Shown here piece by piece: positions 43,120 to 50,855 of a stretch of DNA of 64,000 nucleotides; position 1 is the stretch's first letter, and every line of letters starts with the position of its first letter. A program made the translations under genes and the position numbers. The notes beneath the pieces are model-generated. The model made no database searches. It had not been told where the DNA came from and was given only the letters and a program-made list of their open reading frames with translations. Source of the DNA: Candidatus Villigracilis affinis (GTDB taxonomy: Bacteria > Chloroflexota > Anaerolineae > Anaerolineales > Villigracilaceae); assembly GCA_016718275.1 (NCBI GenBank), contig JADKEA010000019.1, positions 124,001 through 188,000 on the forward strand, read 5' to 3'.

Positions 43120-44766
43120 TTACTGACTGATGTCGTTGACGTAATCAACCGCACCTGAACATGCGCCCACAAGGAATGGCGAAACGTTTTCCCATGTCAG
43201 CTCAAGTTCTGAACCGAGAGCATAGGTGAGCGCTTCTGCCAGACAGCCGCCGCCCGCATTGTAATTGACCAGTGTGAATTTCCATAAATTCTCATAAGAG
43301 GCCACTTCACCTGCTGTCTGGCCTGTGTAATTTTCAATGACCTGTCCGGCCTGTTCACAGTTGGCGATCATTGTGTGAGCGAACACACCCACCGAATAAT
43401 TTGCCTGCGGCAGGTCGATCCGCAATGGACAGTTTTCACAAGTCGCATTTACGCTTCCAACCAACGCGCGGCGCAACTGAAGCCGCTCTTCTTCCTGAAT
43501 GTGAATGTAGCCGTTGCCGCATGTTTCTTCGGATAAAACGAACGGGCAGAACTGCTCGTAAAAGGAACTGTTCCAGAACAGGGTGGTATCTGCTCCGTCT
43601 TCTGTGAGTTGACCAAGCCCCGCATCATCCATCCCCTGATAATTGCCCGGCCAGAACTGGCTTTCTCTTGCGAAAAGATTTTTCAACAACCGCGCAGGGA
43701 CAGAGGTCTGTTCTGCGGTGGTCAGGATCAAGTCATCGAATTGGTTTTGCCATTCGGTCACTGCCGGGCGCGCCAATTCAAGCCCACATTGATTCGCTCC
43801 GCCGCCGGGAGCCAGCCCGCCGTCTGCGCAGGAACTGGCATCCACCACTCCCTGTTGGATCAGGTTCGCGGCGAGATAAGTATAGGGAATATCACTGCTG
43901 AGTTCTTCGCTAAGCTTGGGTGTGGTCAACCATGTAGGGGCTCCACCGATCGGCGGGAATACTTTCCATGCGCCGGAGCAGGTGGCAACAGCTTCACCTG
44001 TCCATTGGGTTGAGATCACATCGGCATACCAATACAATTGATCGGGGTCGCCTTCATCCACCTTTTGAACTCGGACCATTGCGCTGTAAATGAGACTGCT
44101 ATCCCCATAACTTGAAAATGCCCAAAACTCAACCTTCGCCCCATCTTCATCTGTGGACGGGATTTCGAATTTGCATGTATCTGTTCCGTCGCAGTTGAAG
44201 GATGCGCCGTCATAGGTCCCTTCAATACGGATAATGCTTTCCCCCGGCAACGGTTCCTGGCCGGTAATGACCAGAGTTGGGGCGATCTCACATATATTTG
44301 TAGAGGTGCTTAGGACTGGTTCACAGCCTTCGAGGGAGACCCAGGCAGCGGCGGGTTCAAGCTCCGCGGGGACTTCCTTTTCTGCAGGATAATTTCTAAC
44401 GGGGGAGATATAAAAACCTGTACAGGTTCTTTTATTGGTCGCCATGCAGGGTTTTTGCACGATCCATTTTTCGTAGATCGTCTCGCCGCAATCCCGGTAT
44501 ACTTCGCCTGGAAGCGGCATGCCTTCATGGTCGGTGATAAGAGAGCAGAGGGGAACTTGATCTTTCCAGGTGGCCAGATACCATTCGTAGGCGGTGTATT
44601 GAACTGAGATGAAAGTGTAGCGGTCTGGGCCGGGAGGGGGATTGGCGGAGGCGGGCTTAAACCCAGTGCCGAGCGCCTCGGAAATGTCACGCGTAAAAAC
44701 CGCGCCCGAGCAGGCGATGGTCAGGGCAAGCAGAAGGAGCATCCAGCGTCGCGCCATATTGGTCAA
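43120..44766 (-). CDS. Cysteine-rich secreted protein with lytic-transglycosylase-like domain
   Basis: A 548-residue exported protein with an N-terminal signal (RRWMLLLLALTIACSG, possible lipobox). The first 300 residues are beta-rich with many cysteines. From about 345 a goose-lysozyme/SLT-like domain appears: LLKNLFARESQFWPGNYQGMDDAGLGQLTEDGADT, where the ES of ARESQ and GLGQLT match the catalytic and substrate motifs of transglycosylases, and LVNYNAGGGCLAEAL replaces the usual YNAG block. More than fifteen cysteines suggest several disulfides. Peptidoglycan cleavage is a reasonable inference, unproven. Confidence 0.62.
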   Translation of the reverse strand: MTNMARRWMLLLLALTIACSGAVFTRDISEALGTGFKPASANPPPGPDRYTFISVQYTAYEWYLATWKDQVPLCSLITDHEGMPLPGEVYRDCGETIYEKWIVQKPCMATNKRTCTGFYISPVRNYPAEKEVPAELEPAAAWVSLEGCEPVLSTSTNICEIAPTLVITGQEPLPGESIIRIEGTYDGASFNCDGTDTCKFEIPSTDEDGAKVEFWAFSSYGDSSLIYSAMVRVQKVDEGDPDQLYWYADVISTQWTGEAVATCSGAWKVFPPIGGAPTWLTTPKLSEELSSDIPYTYLAANLIQQGVVDASSCADGGLAPGGGANQCGLELARPAVTEWQNQFDDLILTTAEQTSVPARLLKNLFARESQFWPGNYQGMDDAGLGQLTEDGADTTLFWNSSFYEQFCPFVLSEETCGNGYIHIQEEERLQLRRALVGSVNATCENCPLRIDLPQANYSVGVFAHTMIANCEQAGQVIENYTGQTAGEVASYENLWKFTLVNYNAGGGCLAEALTYALGSELELTWENVSPFLVGACSGAVDYVNDISQ

Positions 44767-44767
44767 A

Positions 44768-44806
44768 AAAGTAGAGTCCGCTTACATTATAAGCGGACTC
44801 TACTTT
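44768..44806 (-). terminator. Terminator at the end of the ccm cluster
   Basis: A 17-bp perfect stem AAAGTAGAGTCCGCTTA with a CATTA loop, 10 bp past the ccmD-like stop on the minus strand, ending in TTTTTTGACC. Confidence 0.85.
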
Positions 44807-44815
44807 CTGTGGTTA

Positions 44816-44986
44816 TTACTTTTTCGTTGCTTTTGGTTTGTCGGTTTGCATGGATTCGAGGGTCTCGATATCCCGCAGGATGTTGTTGTTGCGGATGTAC
44901 AAACTGGCTACATAGATGCCCATGGTGATGAAGGAGATCGCAAAGCCTGCGATCATGTAGACTGAAGTATCGGGTGTGGGTTCCAT
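44816..44986 (-). CDS. ccmD: CcmD-like small membrane protein
   Basis: A 56-residue ORF: MEPTPDTSVYMIAGFAISFI, TMGIYVASLYIRNNNILRDI, then a charged tail ending KPKATKK. One hydrophobic helix (about 9-30), polar N-terminus and basic tail match the size and layout of CcmD, which stabilises the CcmABC heme release complex. It starts 13 bp after ccmC and precedes the operon terminator. Sequence is too short for certain identification. GGAG lies before the ATG. Confidence 0.65.
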   Translation of the reverse strand: MEPTPDTSVYMIAGFAISFITMGIYVASLYIRNNNILRDIETLESMQTDKPKATKK

Positions 44987-44998
44987 AAAATTCTCCGT

Positions 44999-45694
44999 TT
45001 ACATTGAAACTTTGAGTTTGAGTTGTTCGACCTTTTCTTCCATATTCCCGAGGCGGAGACGATGCCAGATCAGGTCAATGAAAATGACGGTAAAGGCGAA
45101 AAGGGCGAAGAAGAAGGCGACGCGCATATCGGGGGTCATGCTCATTTTTTCCTGGTTCGCATTGGCCGCGCCGATGACGACGGGATGAATGGAGCGGAAT
45201 AAACGGATGACCATGAATGTGACCGGTGCGCTGACTCCGCCCAGCAGGGTGTATACCGCGCCAAAGCGGGCGCGTCTTTCGGGGTCGTCGATGCCCTGGC
45301 GGAGCATGAAGTAGGCGATGTAGATCAGCTCGGTGATGGCGGCTGTGGTCAGGCGCGGATCCCAGGTCCACCAGGTGTTCCAGGCGGGACGAGCCCAAAT
45401 GGAACCGAGAACAATCGTCAGGAAGAAAAAGACCGTACTTACTTCCACGGCTGCGACCTCGAAACGGTCCCATTTCATATCCTTGGTGATGAGATAAATA
45501 ATGCCTGAACCCGCTGCAAGGATGAAGCCCAACAGGCCCACCCAGGCTGTGCCGATGTGGAAATAGAAGACGCGTTGCACAGCTCCCATGACCAGCTCGG
45601 TGGGGGCGAAGAAGAGCGCGAGGTAGGTGGATATTGCCAGCACCAAAATGGATGCAATATCGAGGACTTTAAGTGCAGTTGGTTTTGCTTGCAT
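44999..45694 (-). CDS. ccmC: Heme exporter protein CcmC
   Basis: Inner-membrane protein of 231 residues with six helices that loads heme on CcmE. The periplasmic tryptophan-rich motif WWTWDPRLT (about 109-117) and flanking histidines (VFYFHIGTAW, RSIHPVV) bind heme in the family. Part of the minus-strand ccm cluster, downstream of ccmA and ccmB. Confidence 0.95.
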   Translation of the reverse strand: MQAKPTALKVLDIASILVLAISTYLALFFAPTELVMGAVQRVFYFHIGTAWVGLLGFILAAGSGIIYLITKDMKWDRFEVAAVEVSTVFFFLTIVLGSIWARPAWNTWWTWDPRLTTAAITELIYIAYFMLRQGIDDPERRARFGAVYTLLGGVSAPVTFMVIRLFRSIHPVVIGAANANQEKMSMTPDMRVAFFFALFAFTVIFIDLIWHRLRLGNMEEKVEQLKLKVSM

Positions 45695-45752
45695 GGAGAC
45701 TCCTTAATAAAATTTGCGATCGTATCGCTGATTTGTTGACTAGCTGAATCAT

Positions 45753-46439
45753 TCACTCTTCCACGACAAAATCGAAGACCATGAAGGCCACGGCGATGAA
45801 GACGATGTCATAGACGATAAGAATGTTCAACGGGGTGAGGACTTCTGCAAATTCCGCGCCAGCCAGCAGCCCGTTACTTGCTTTGACAGATGCCAGCAGA
45901 ACGGGAACGGCGATTGGGAATAACAGGATGGGGAGCAGGACATCGCGTGTGCGGGTTTGTACCGCCATTGCGGAAAGCAATGTGCCAACGGCTGTGTAGC
46001 CGATGGAGCCAAGCAGAATCACGCCGAGCAGGTCGAGCCGAAACAGGTTGACGTTGTACAACATGCTATACACGGGAAGGACAATCGCTTCCACGATGAG
46101 CATAAAAGCGAGGTTGCTGATGGCTTTGCCAAAATAAATGGCGGAGCGATCCACGGGGGCAAGCAGGAGGCCATCGATGCAGCCGCGGTCTTTTTCAACA
46201 GACATGGAACGATTGAGGCCGAGCGTGCCCGCAAAAGCGAATGTGGTCCACAACACGCCTGCAGTGACAGATTGCCGCACCTTGATATCCAATTCCAGTG
46301 CGAAGTTGAAGATCAGGATGACGAGCAGGGAGAAGACCAGCATGGCGGAGATCAACTCGCGCGAGCGGAATTCTGCGGCAAGGTCTTTTTGTACGATTGC
46401 CAGCGTGGCTTTGAGAAGGGATGGGGAGGATCGTTTCAT
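45753..46439 (-). CDS. ccmB: Heme exporter protein CcmB
   Basis: A 228-residue permease of the CcmAB ABC complex, with six hydrophobic helices and the family start LAIVQKDLAAEFRSRELISAMLVFSLLVILIFNFAL; LWTTFAFAGTLGLNRSMSVEKDRGCIDGLLLAPVDRSAIYFGK is the conserved cytosolic block. Its ATG overlaps the ccmA stop by four bases. Confidence 0.94.
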   Translation of the reverse strand: MKRSSPSLLKATLAIVQKDLAAEFRSRELISAMLVFSLLVILIFNFALELDIKVRQSVTAGVLWTTFAFAGTLGLNRSMSVEKDRGCIDGLLLAPVDRSAIYFGKAISNLAFMLIVEAIVLPVYSMLYNVNLFRLDLLGVILLGSIGYTAVGTLLSAMAVQTRTRDVLLPILLFPIAVPVLLASVKASNGLLAGAEFAEVLTPLNILIVYDIVFIAVAFMVFDFVVEE

Positions 46440-47134
46440 GATTCCAGTGATTGTTTGTAGAAAGCCAGCAGGTTGGTTGTTTTGAGATCATCGCGTGTGG
46501 CGGATGTTGCGATCACGCCGCGGGAGAGAATATCGAAGCGGGTGGCAAGGTCTTCAGCGCGGGCGAGGTCGTGCGAGGTCATCACCACGGTGCGGCCTTT
46601 TGCCGCAACCGAGCGCAGCACTTCATCCAGCATTTCGGAGGCATCCTGGTCGAGGCCTGTGTAAGGCTCATCGAACAGCATCACTTCCGGGTCATGCAGG
46701 ACCGCGCGCCCAATGGCGAGTCGCTGCTGCATTCCGCGGGAGAATGCACCGACGAGATCCTTGCGCCGATGTTCCAGACCGACCATTTCCAAAACTTCCG
46801 TGAGGCGCTGCTCCTGATCTTCGATGCCGTACATTCGCGCATAAAATCGCAGGTTTTCCTCGGCGGTCAGGTCGGGGTAAAGCAATGGAAGATGCGAGAC
46901 CACTCCCAGCCGCGCGCGGACCTGGGCCGCTTCGTGGGGAAGTTTGTAGCCTGCCACCTGCACTTCACCCATGGATGGGCGGGAAAGGGAAGAAAGGATT
47001 CTCAGAAAGGTGGTCTTGCCTGCGCCGTTCGGACCGAGGAGCGCCACGAATTCGCCGGGCTCAACATGAAAATCGAGTCCGCGCAGGATGACTTTGAGCC
47101 CAAAACGTTTGACGAGTTTTTTTACTTCGATCAT
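46436..47134 (-). CDS. ccmA: Heme exporter ATPase CcmA
   Basis: A 232-residue ABC ATPase. Walker A LLGPNGAGKTT (about 34-44), signature SRGMQQRLAIGRA, Walker B VMLFDEPYTGLD and switch His in VVMTSHDLARAE. With CcmB, CcmC and CcmD it drives release of holo-CcmE. Overlaps ccmB. Confidence 0.92.
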   Translation of the reverse strand: MIEVKKLVKRFGLKVILRGLDFHVEPGEFVALLGPNGAGKTTFLRILSSLSRPSMGEVQVAGYKLPHEAAQVRARLGVVSHLPLLYPDLTAEENLRFYARMYGIEDQEQRLTEVLEMVGLEHRRKDLVGAFSRGMQQRLAIGRAVLHDPEVMLFDEPYTGLDQDASEMLDEVLRSVAAKGRTVVMTSHDLARAEDLATRFDILSRGVIATSATRDDLKTTNLLAFYKQSLES

Positions 47135-47136
47135 GT

Positions 47137-47212
47137 GAATGTAGGTTCATGTTACAGGTTGAAGGTTCAATGTTTAACTTGCAGCCTTCAACCTGTAACG
47201 TTCAACCTTCCG
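47137..47212. repeat. Intergenic word repeat inside the ccm cluster
   Basis: GTTACAGGTTGAAGGTTC and GCCTTCAACCTGTAACG, GTTCAACCTTCCG form a loose inverted array. It separates the cytochrome-like gene from ccmA, both on the minus strand. Confidence 0.6.
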
Positions 47213-49081
47213 TTATTTCTGTCTCTTCAAGGCGTTCTTTAATTCATTGCGCCGCTGCTTGTAGGCTTCGTCAGACATTTTGCCTGAGCGGTGCAGGTCA
47301 TCGAGTGCGATGATGGCATCCATGACGGATTCGGTATCTTCGAATTCGTCATCCCCTTCTTCCATTTCTTCTTCGGCTTTCTTGCGGTCGCGGATGTACA
47401 ACCATGCGCCCGCGATGATCAGCACGATGCCGAAGGCACCCACGCCAATCAGAAGGGTCTGGTTTTGTGTGAGGTCGGCATTGGCCGTTGTGGATGTGGA
47501 AGGTTCGCCGCTGATGGTGAATTCAACACTTTCACCCTTTTGCAAACCAGTGGCAGAGTAAACGTGGAAGCTCATGGTCTCCAGGTTTTGCAAGCCTTCA
47601 TCGGTCAATGTCTTGCCTTCGGCGTCCATGCCTTCGGGCAGGAACAGGGAGATGCTTTCAATCGTCAGCAGGGCGGGCTGGATGACCGTGATCTCTTTGG
47701 CCTTTGGTACCGAAGCGAATGAGATCAAGCCGTAGGGCAATTCACTGGGCGGCATGGCGAAACCGTCTGCGGTGGGCATGAAGGCGGCGGAATTCTGCGC
47801 GGCTTCGTAGCCAAGACCTTCAGCGCCTTCAGGGAAGGCGATGAACGGCACCACCTGATCGGCACCCATGTTGATAATGATGGTCTTGTTGCCGGTGTTG
47901 GTGATCGAGTATACGGTGAATATCTGTGCGGCATCGGTGTTGGCAACGTCAAAATACATTTGAGCCGAGTCGATCTTCAATTCTGAAAGATCATCTGTGG
48001 TTGCGTAAATGGTGAGGGGCGGCAGGACCAGTTCTGTCATGCCCGCTTCCACGACCGCGAAATCGGTTTGATAGCTGATGCCGTCGAATTCCATCTCGGC
48101 CACATAGATCTGACCTTCGGGAATCTCAACATCTGTGAAGGCGTAGGAACCATCTGCGTTGACGGTCGTGTCGAACGAGGCGATCTCCTGCGGGCCGGTG
48201 CTTGGGTCGCCGCCGTGTTCGAAGGAGCGCAATTTGACCGTGAGATTGGATGGCAATGCCGCACCTGTTTGATTGTCGACGGTGCCGCTCACGTTGCCAA
48301 ATGTGGATGTGAAAGCGCTATCCGCTTCTGGCGTCACTTGGGCCTGCTCGGTGCCATCGGGTGTGATCTCAGCGGACGGAGTCCCTGCTTCGGCGCTGAC
48401 GGGAGTCTCGGTAACAGAGACAGGTGTCGGCTGGGCAGGAGGCGCGGCGAAGATCAAAGTCCGCAGGTAGGCGGCAACGGCGAGGGCTTCTTCGTCGCTG
48501 AAATCCTTCCCAAATGCGGGGACTTCGCCTGATCCGTTTTTGATGATCTGAACCAGATCGTTTTCAGAAAGCGCCGACATCTTTTCGATGTCGCTGAAAT
48601 ATTTGGCACAGTCGGCGCACTTCTCGTTGAAAAGTGACTGGCCGAGGTCAGCCTGTTCGGATGAAATGTGGAGCGTGAATGCGTAATAGACCACGTTCCA
48701 GCGTTCCTGATCGTTCAGGCTGGAGAAGGGCGGCATGAATCGCTCGAGGTTGCCTTGTGTGACTTGTGTATACCAGGCGGAGGGCAAGGCCTTGCTGGCG
48801 ACTTCAGGCAGACCAATGGCGGCGACTGTGACGGGTAATTCCTTGCCTTGCGGGCCATCACCCAGGCCGGCATCACCATGACAGGGCGCGCATTTTTCCA
48901 TATAGATGATCGCGCCGCTGTGAATATCGGGGTTGCTTGCGGGGTAGAGCGGTCCCAATGTGGGCATTGGGGTGGGAGTGGCATACCCGGGCGGGGGGGT
49001 GACATCGGCCGCGAGTGTGAAGTTACATGCGGTAAGTAAAATTGCGACTGCAGTGATAATGATAAGGTGACGAAGTTTCAT
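47213..49081 (-). CDS. Cytochrome c-type lipoprotein with a second, degenerate heme site
   Basis: A 622-residue exported protein. Lipobox LLTAC, then a cytochrome c domain with EKCAPCHGDAGLGDGPQGKELP (CxxCH, about 58-63). A second cytochrome-like domain has KCADCAKYF, where the heme-ligand His after CxxC is Ala. A Thr/Pro linker, a carboxypeptidase-regulatory-like beta domain (GNVSGTVDNQTGAALPSN), a further beta domain, one membrane helix (LLIGVGAFGIVLIIAGAWLYI, about 535-556) and an acidic/basic SHOCT-like tail follow. Its place between ccm genes marks it as a likely client and possible electron carrier. Confidence 0.82.
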   Translation of the reverse strand: MKLRHLIIITAVAILLTACNFTLAADVTPPPGYATPTPMPTLGPLYPASNPDIHSGAIIYMEKCAPCHGDAGLGDGPQGKELPVTVAAIGLPEVASKALPSAWYTQVTQGNLERFMPPFSSLNDQERWNVVYYAFTLHISSEQADLGQSLFNEKCADCAKYFSDIEKMSALSENDLVQIIKNGSGEVPAFGKDFSDEEALAVAAYLRTLIFAAPPAQPTPVSVTETPVSAEAGTPSAEITPDGTEQAQVTPEADSAFTSTFGNVSGTVDNQTGAALPSNLTVKLRSFEHGGDPSTGPQEIASFDTTVNADGSYAFTDVEIPEGQIYVAEMEFDGISYQTDFAVVEAGMTELVLPPLTIYATTDDLSELKIDSAQMYFDVANTDAAQIFTVYSITNTGNKTIIINMGADQVVPFIAFPEGAEGLGYEAAQNSAAFMPTADGFAMPPSELPYGLISFASVPKAKEITVIQPALLTIESISLFLPEGMDAEGKTLTDEGLQNLETMSFHVYSATGLQKGESVEFTISGEPSTSTTANADLTQNQTLLIGVGAFGIVLIIAGAWLYIRDRKKAEEEMEEGDDEFEDTESVMDAIIALDDLHRSGKMSDEAYKQRRNELKNALKRQK

Positions 49082-49084
49082 TTA

Positions 49085-49121
49085 TTTCCTCGGTTGAACG
49101 CTAAACGTATAACGTTCAACG
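49085..49121. repeat. Short intergenic word repeat
   Basis: TTGAACGCTAAACGTATAACGTTCAACGTT contains AACGTT words in both orientations. It includes the AGGA region of the next gene's ribosome binding site. Confidence 0.4.
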
Positions 49122-49637
49122 TTAGTTCAAAGATTTTCCGCATGAAGGACAGAATTTATCTGCGACCAGCACGGGCTTGCCGCATTTCGGGCAGAACCCT
49201 GCGGATTTGCTCTTGTGGGTTTTGCGGCGTTCGGCGATCATGGTTTCAATATCGTCGTCGCTGTCTGCAAGGGCGGCGGGATTTGCCGATGAATCGGCGC
49301 GGCCTGCGGCGGTTGCCTTTTCAATACGCGCTTCGGCATTGATCGCTGAAGATGAGACGGGCGCGAGCTCGTCGAGTTTTCGAAGGATGTCGGCGCCTTT
49401 TTGCAAAAGGGCCGCGCGTTGTTCGGGATATTCCCCATCGGGGATTTTGCCGAGATTGAAATCGAAATCAAGTTCCTGCAGCGAGTTGATCACGCGGTCA
49501 CGTTCCGCTTTGAGCGTGGAGGTTTGATGTGTTTCTCCATTGCGCAGGCGGCGTGCGCGCGCAGTGAAGGGCGCGTACAGATAGGCGAACACAACAACGA
49601 TGACTGCCAGTACCAGAAAGATTGAGCCTAATTCCAT
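49122..49637 (-). CDS. Membrane-anchored zinc-ribbon protein in the ccm cluster
   Basis: A 171-residue protein: one N-terminal helix (about 2-23), a helical segment (LKAERDRVINSLQELDFDFNLGKIPDGEYPEQRAALLQKGADILRKLDEL, 43-92) like the CcmI/CycH-type motif found beside ccm genes, an Ala-rich linker and a C-terminal zinc ribbon (CPKCGKPVLVADKFCPSCGK). The layout resembles proteins replacing CcmI in some bacteria. It could dock apocytochrome or CcmH, by inference from position. Confidence 0.7.
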   Translation of the reverse strand: MELGSIFLVLAVIVVVFAYLYAPFTARARRLRNGETHQTSTLKAERDRVINSLQELDFDFNLGKIPDGEYPEQRAALLQKGADILRKLDELAPVSSSAINAEARIEKATAAGRADSSANPAALADSDDDIETMIAERRKTHKSKSAGFCPKCGKPVLVADKFCPSCGKSLN

Positions 49638-49649
49638 GATTGAGTTCCC

Positions 49650-50219
49650 CTATTCAATGCTTTGAATGGCGGATTTGATTTCATCCACTGAAACAAAGGG
49701 GCCGATTTTTACGTGACGTAAAACACCTTCGCGGTCGATGATGTAGGTTTCAGGCACGCCCATCTGACGGTTCAAAATGCTTGAAATGGTGGATTGCAGG
49801 TCGGGCGCATTGGGGAAGGTGATATTGAACTTGGTCAGGTATTCGTTCGCGCCAGCGGGAGTATCCACATAATCCACGCCGATGAAGACCACGTCGTCCG
49901 CATCCTTGTAGAATTGCCAGGCTTCCTCCAACTCGGCGGCTTCCTGTTCGCAGGGTTTGCACCACGAAGCCCAAATGTTGATCACAACGACCTTGCCTTG
50001 CAGGTCGGAGAGTTTCATCTGTGTCTTGTCTTTGTATTCGTAGCCTTCGTAATACACGATGTCGAAATCGGGCACGGGCTCGCCGATCTCGGCCATGGGG
50101 TTGCGGGCGCGGTTCAAGCCAAAACCGACCAGGGCAAGCAGACCCACGAGAAAGGTCCAAATGGTCACTTGTGCCCAAACTGGCACACCGCGTTTGATAT
50201 TCGTTGTTTCTTCGGTCAT
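49650..50219 (-). CDS. ccmG: Thioredoxin-like cytochrome c biogenesis protein (CcmG/ResA)
   Basis: A 189-residue membrane-anchored thiol-disulfide oxidoreductase. TM helix about 19-38, then the thioredoxin fold with WASWCKPCEQEA (CxxC near 93-96) and the cis-Pro in MGVPETYIID. Keeps apocytochrome CxxCH reduced for heme attachment. ATG 50219 is preceded by GGAGAAT; a TTG at 50231 is part of that site. Confidence 0.92.
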   Translation of the reverse strand: MTEETTNIKRGVPVWAQVTIWTFLVGLLALVGFGLNRARNPMAEIGEPVPDFDIVYYEGYEYKDKTQMKLSDLQGKVVVINIWASWCKPCEQEAAELEEAWQFYKDADDVVFIGVDYVDTPAGANEYLTKFNITFPNAPDLQSTISSILNRQMGVPETYIIDREGVLRHVKIGPFVSVDEIKSAIQSIE

Positions 50220-50286
50220 AACATTCTCCAAAATTCCCTCTCCGCCCTTCTCCCATTTTGAGAGAAGGGCAGGGGATGAGGGGGAT

Positions 50287-50781
50287 TTATTTTTGCTTCT
50301 TCAATTCTTCTTCGAGACGTGCCACATAATCATCTTTTGCGGGCGACGAATCGCCTCCAACTTCGCCCGTGCCTGTTGACTCAGCAACGGGCTTGGTCGT
50401 CCACTGTTTCATCGAGCGGAGCAGGATGACGGCGCCCAAAAGGATGATGGCGGGCGGCAGGAGGTAGATCAACCAGTAGAAGCCCTTCTTCGGAGGCTCA
50501 GCCAGCACACGGGCGCCATATTGCGCTTCGAAATACTTGAGAATCTCCTCTTCAGATTTGCCTTCGGAAAGCATCACACGGATCTGTTCGCGCCAATCCT
50601 TGCAGGCTTCGGTCGGGCAGACATCGAGCGGGGTGCTTTCGCAAACGGGGCAATAGAGCTGGCTGGCGATCGCATTCACTTCATCATCAGTAGGCGGGGT
50701 GGTATCCTGTGCAAATGAAACGCCGGTAAACAGAATGGCCATTAAAAATGCAAAGGTGAAAGAATAAAAAAACTTTTTCAT
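50287..50781 (-). CDS. ccmH: Cytochrome c-type biogenesis protein CcmH/NrfF
   Basis: A 164-residue membrane protein: signal-like N-terminus (FTFAFLMAILFTGVSFAQD), then the domain with LYCPVCESTPLDVCPTEACKDWREQIRVMLSEGKSEEEI (LxCPxC near 43-46), one C-terminal helix (FYWLIYLLPPAIILLGAVILL) and a charged tail. An extra CPTEAC pair after the redox motif is unusual but seen in related lineages. Reduces or receives apocytochrome thiols. Confidence 0.92.
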   Translation of the reverse strand: MKKFFYSFTFAFLMAILFTGVSFAQDTTPPTDDEVNAIASQLYCPVCESTPLDVCPTEACKDWREQIRVMLSEGKSEEEILKYFEAQYGARVLAEPPKKGFYWLIYLLPPAIILLGAVILLRSMKQWTTKPVAESTGTGEVGGDSSPAKDDYVARLEEELKKQK

Positions 50782-50784
50782 CGA

Positions 50785-50850
50785 TAGCTCCGGGAAGTTG
50801 CAGGTTGACAGCTTTTTTAGCCTGCAACCTGCAACTGGTAACCTTTAACT
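50785..50850. repeat. Intergenic word repeat between ccmH and ccmF
   Basis: AAGTTGCAGGTTGACAGC and GCCTGCAACCTGCAACTGG, GTAACCTTTAAC: inverted halves of the GCAGGTTG/CAACCTGC kind. Confidence 0.6.
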
Positions 50851-50855
50851 TTTTA

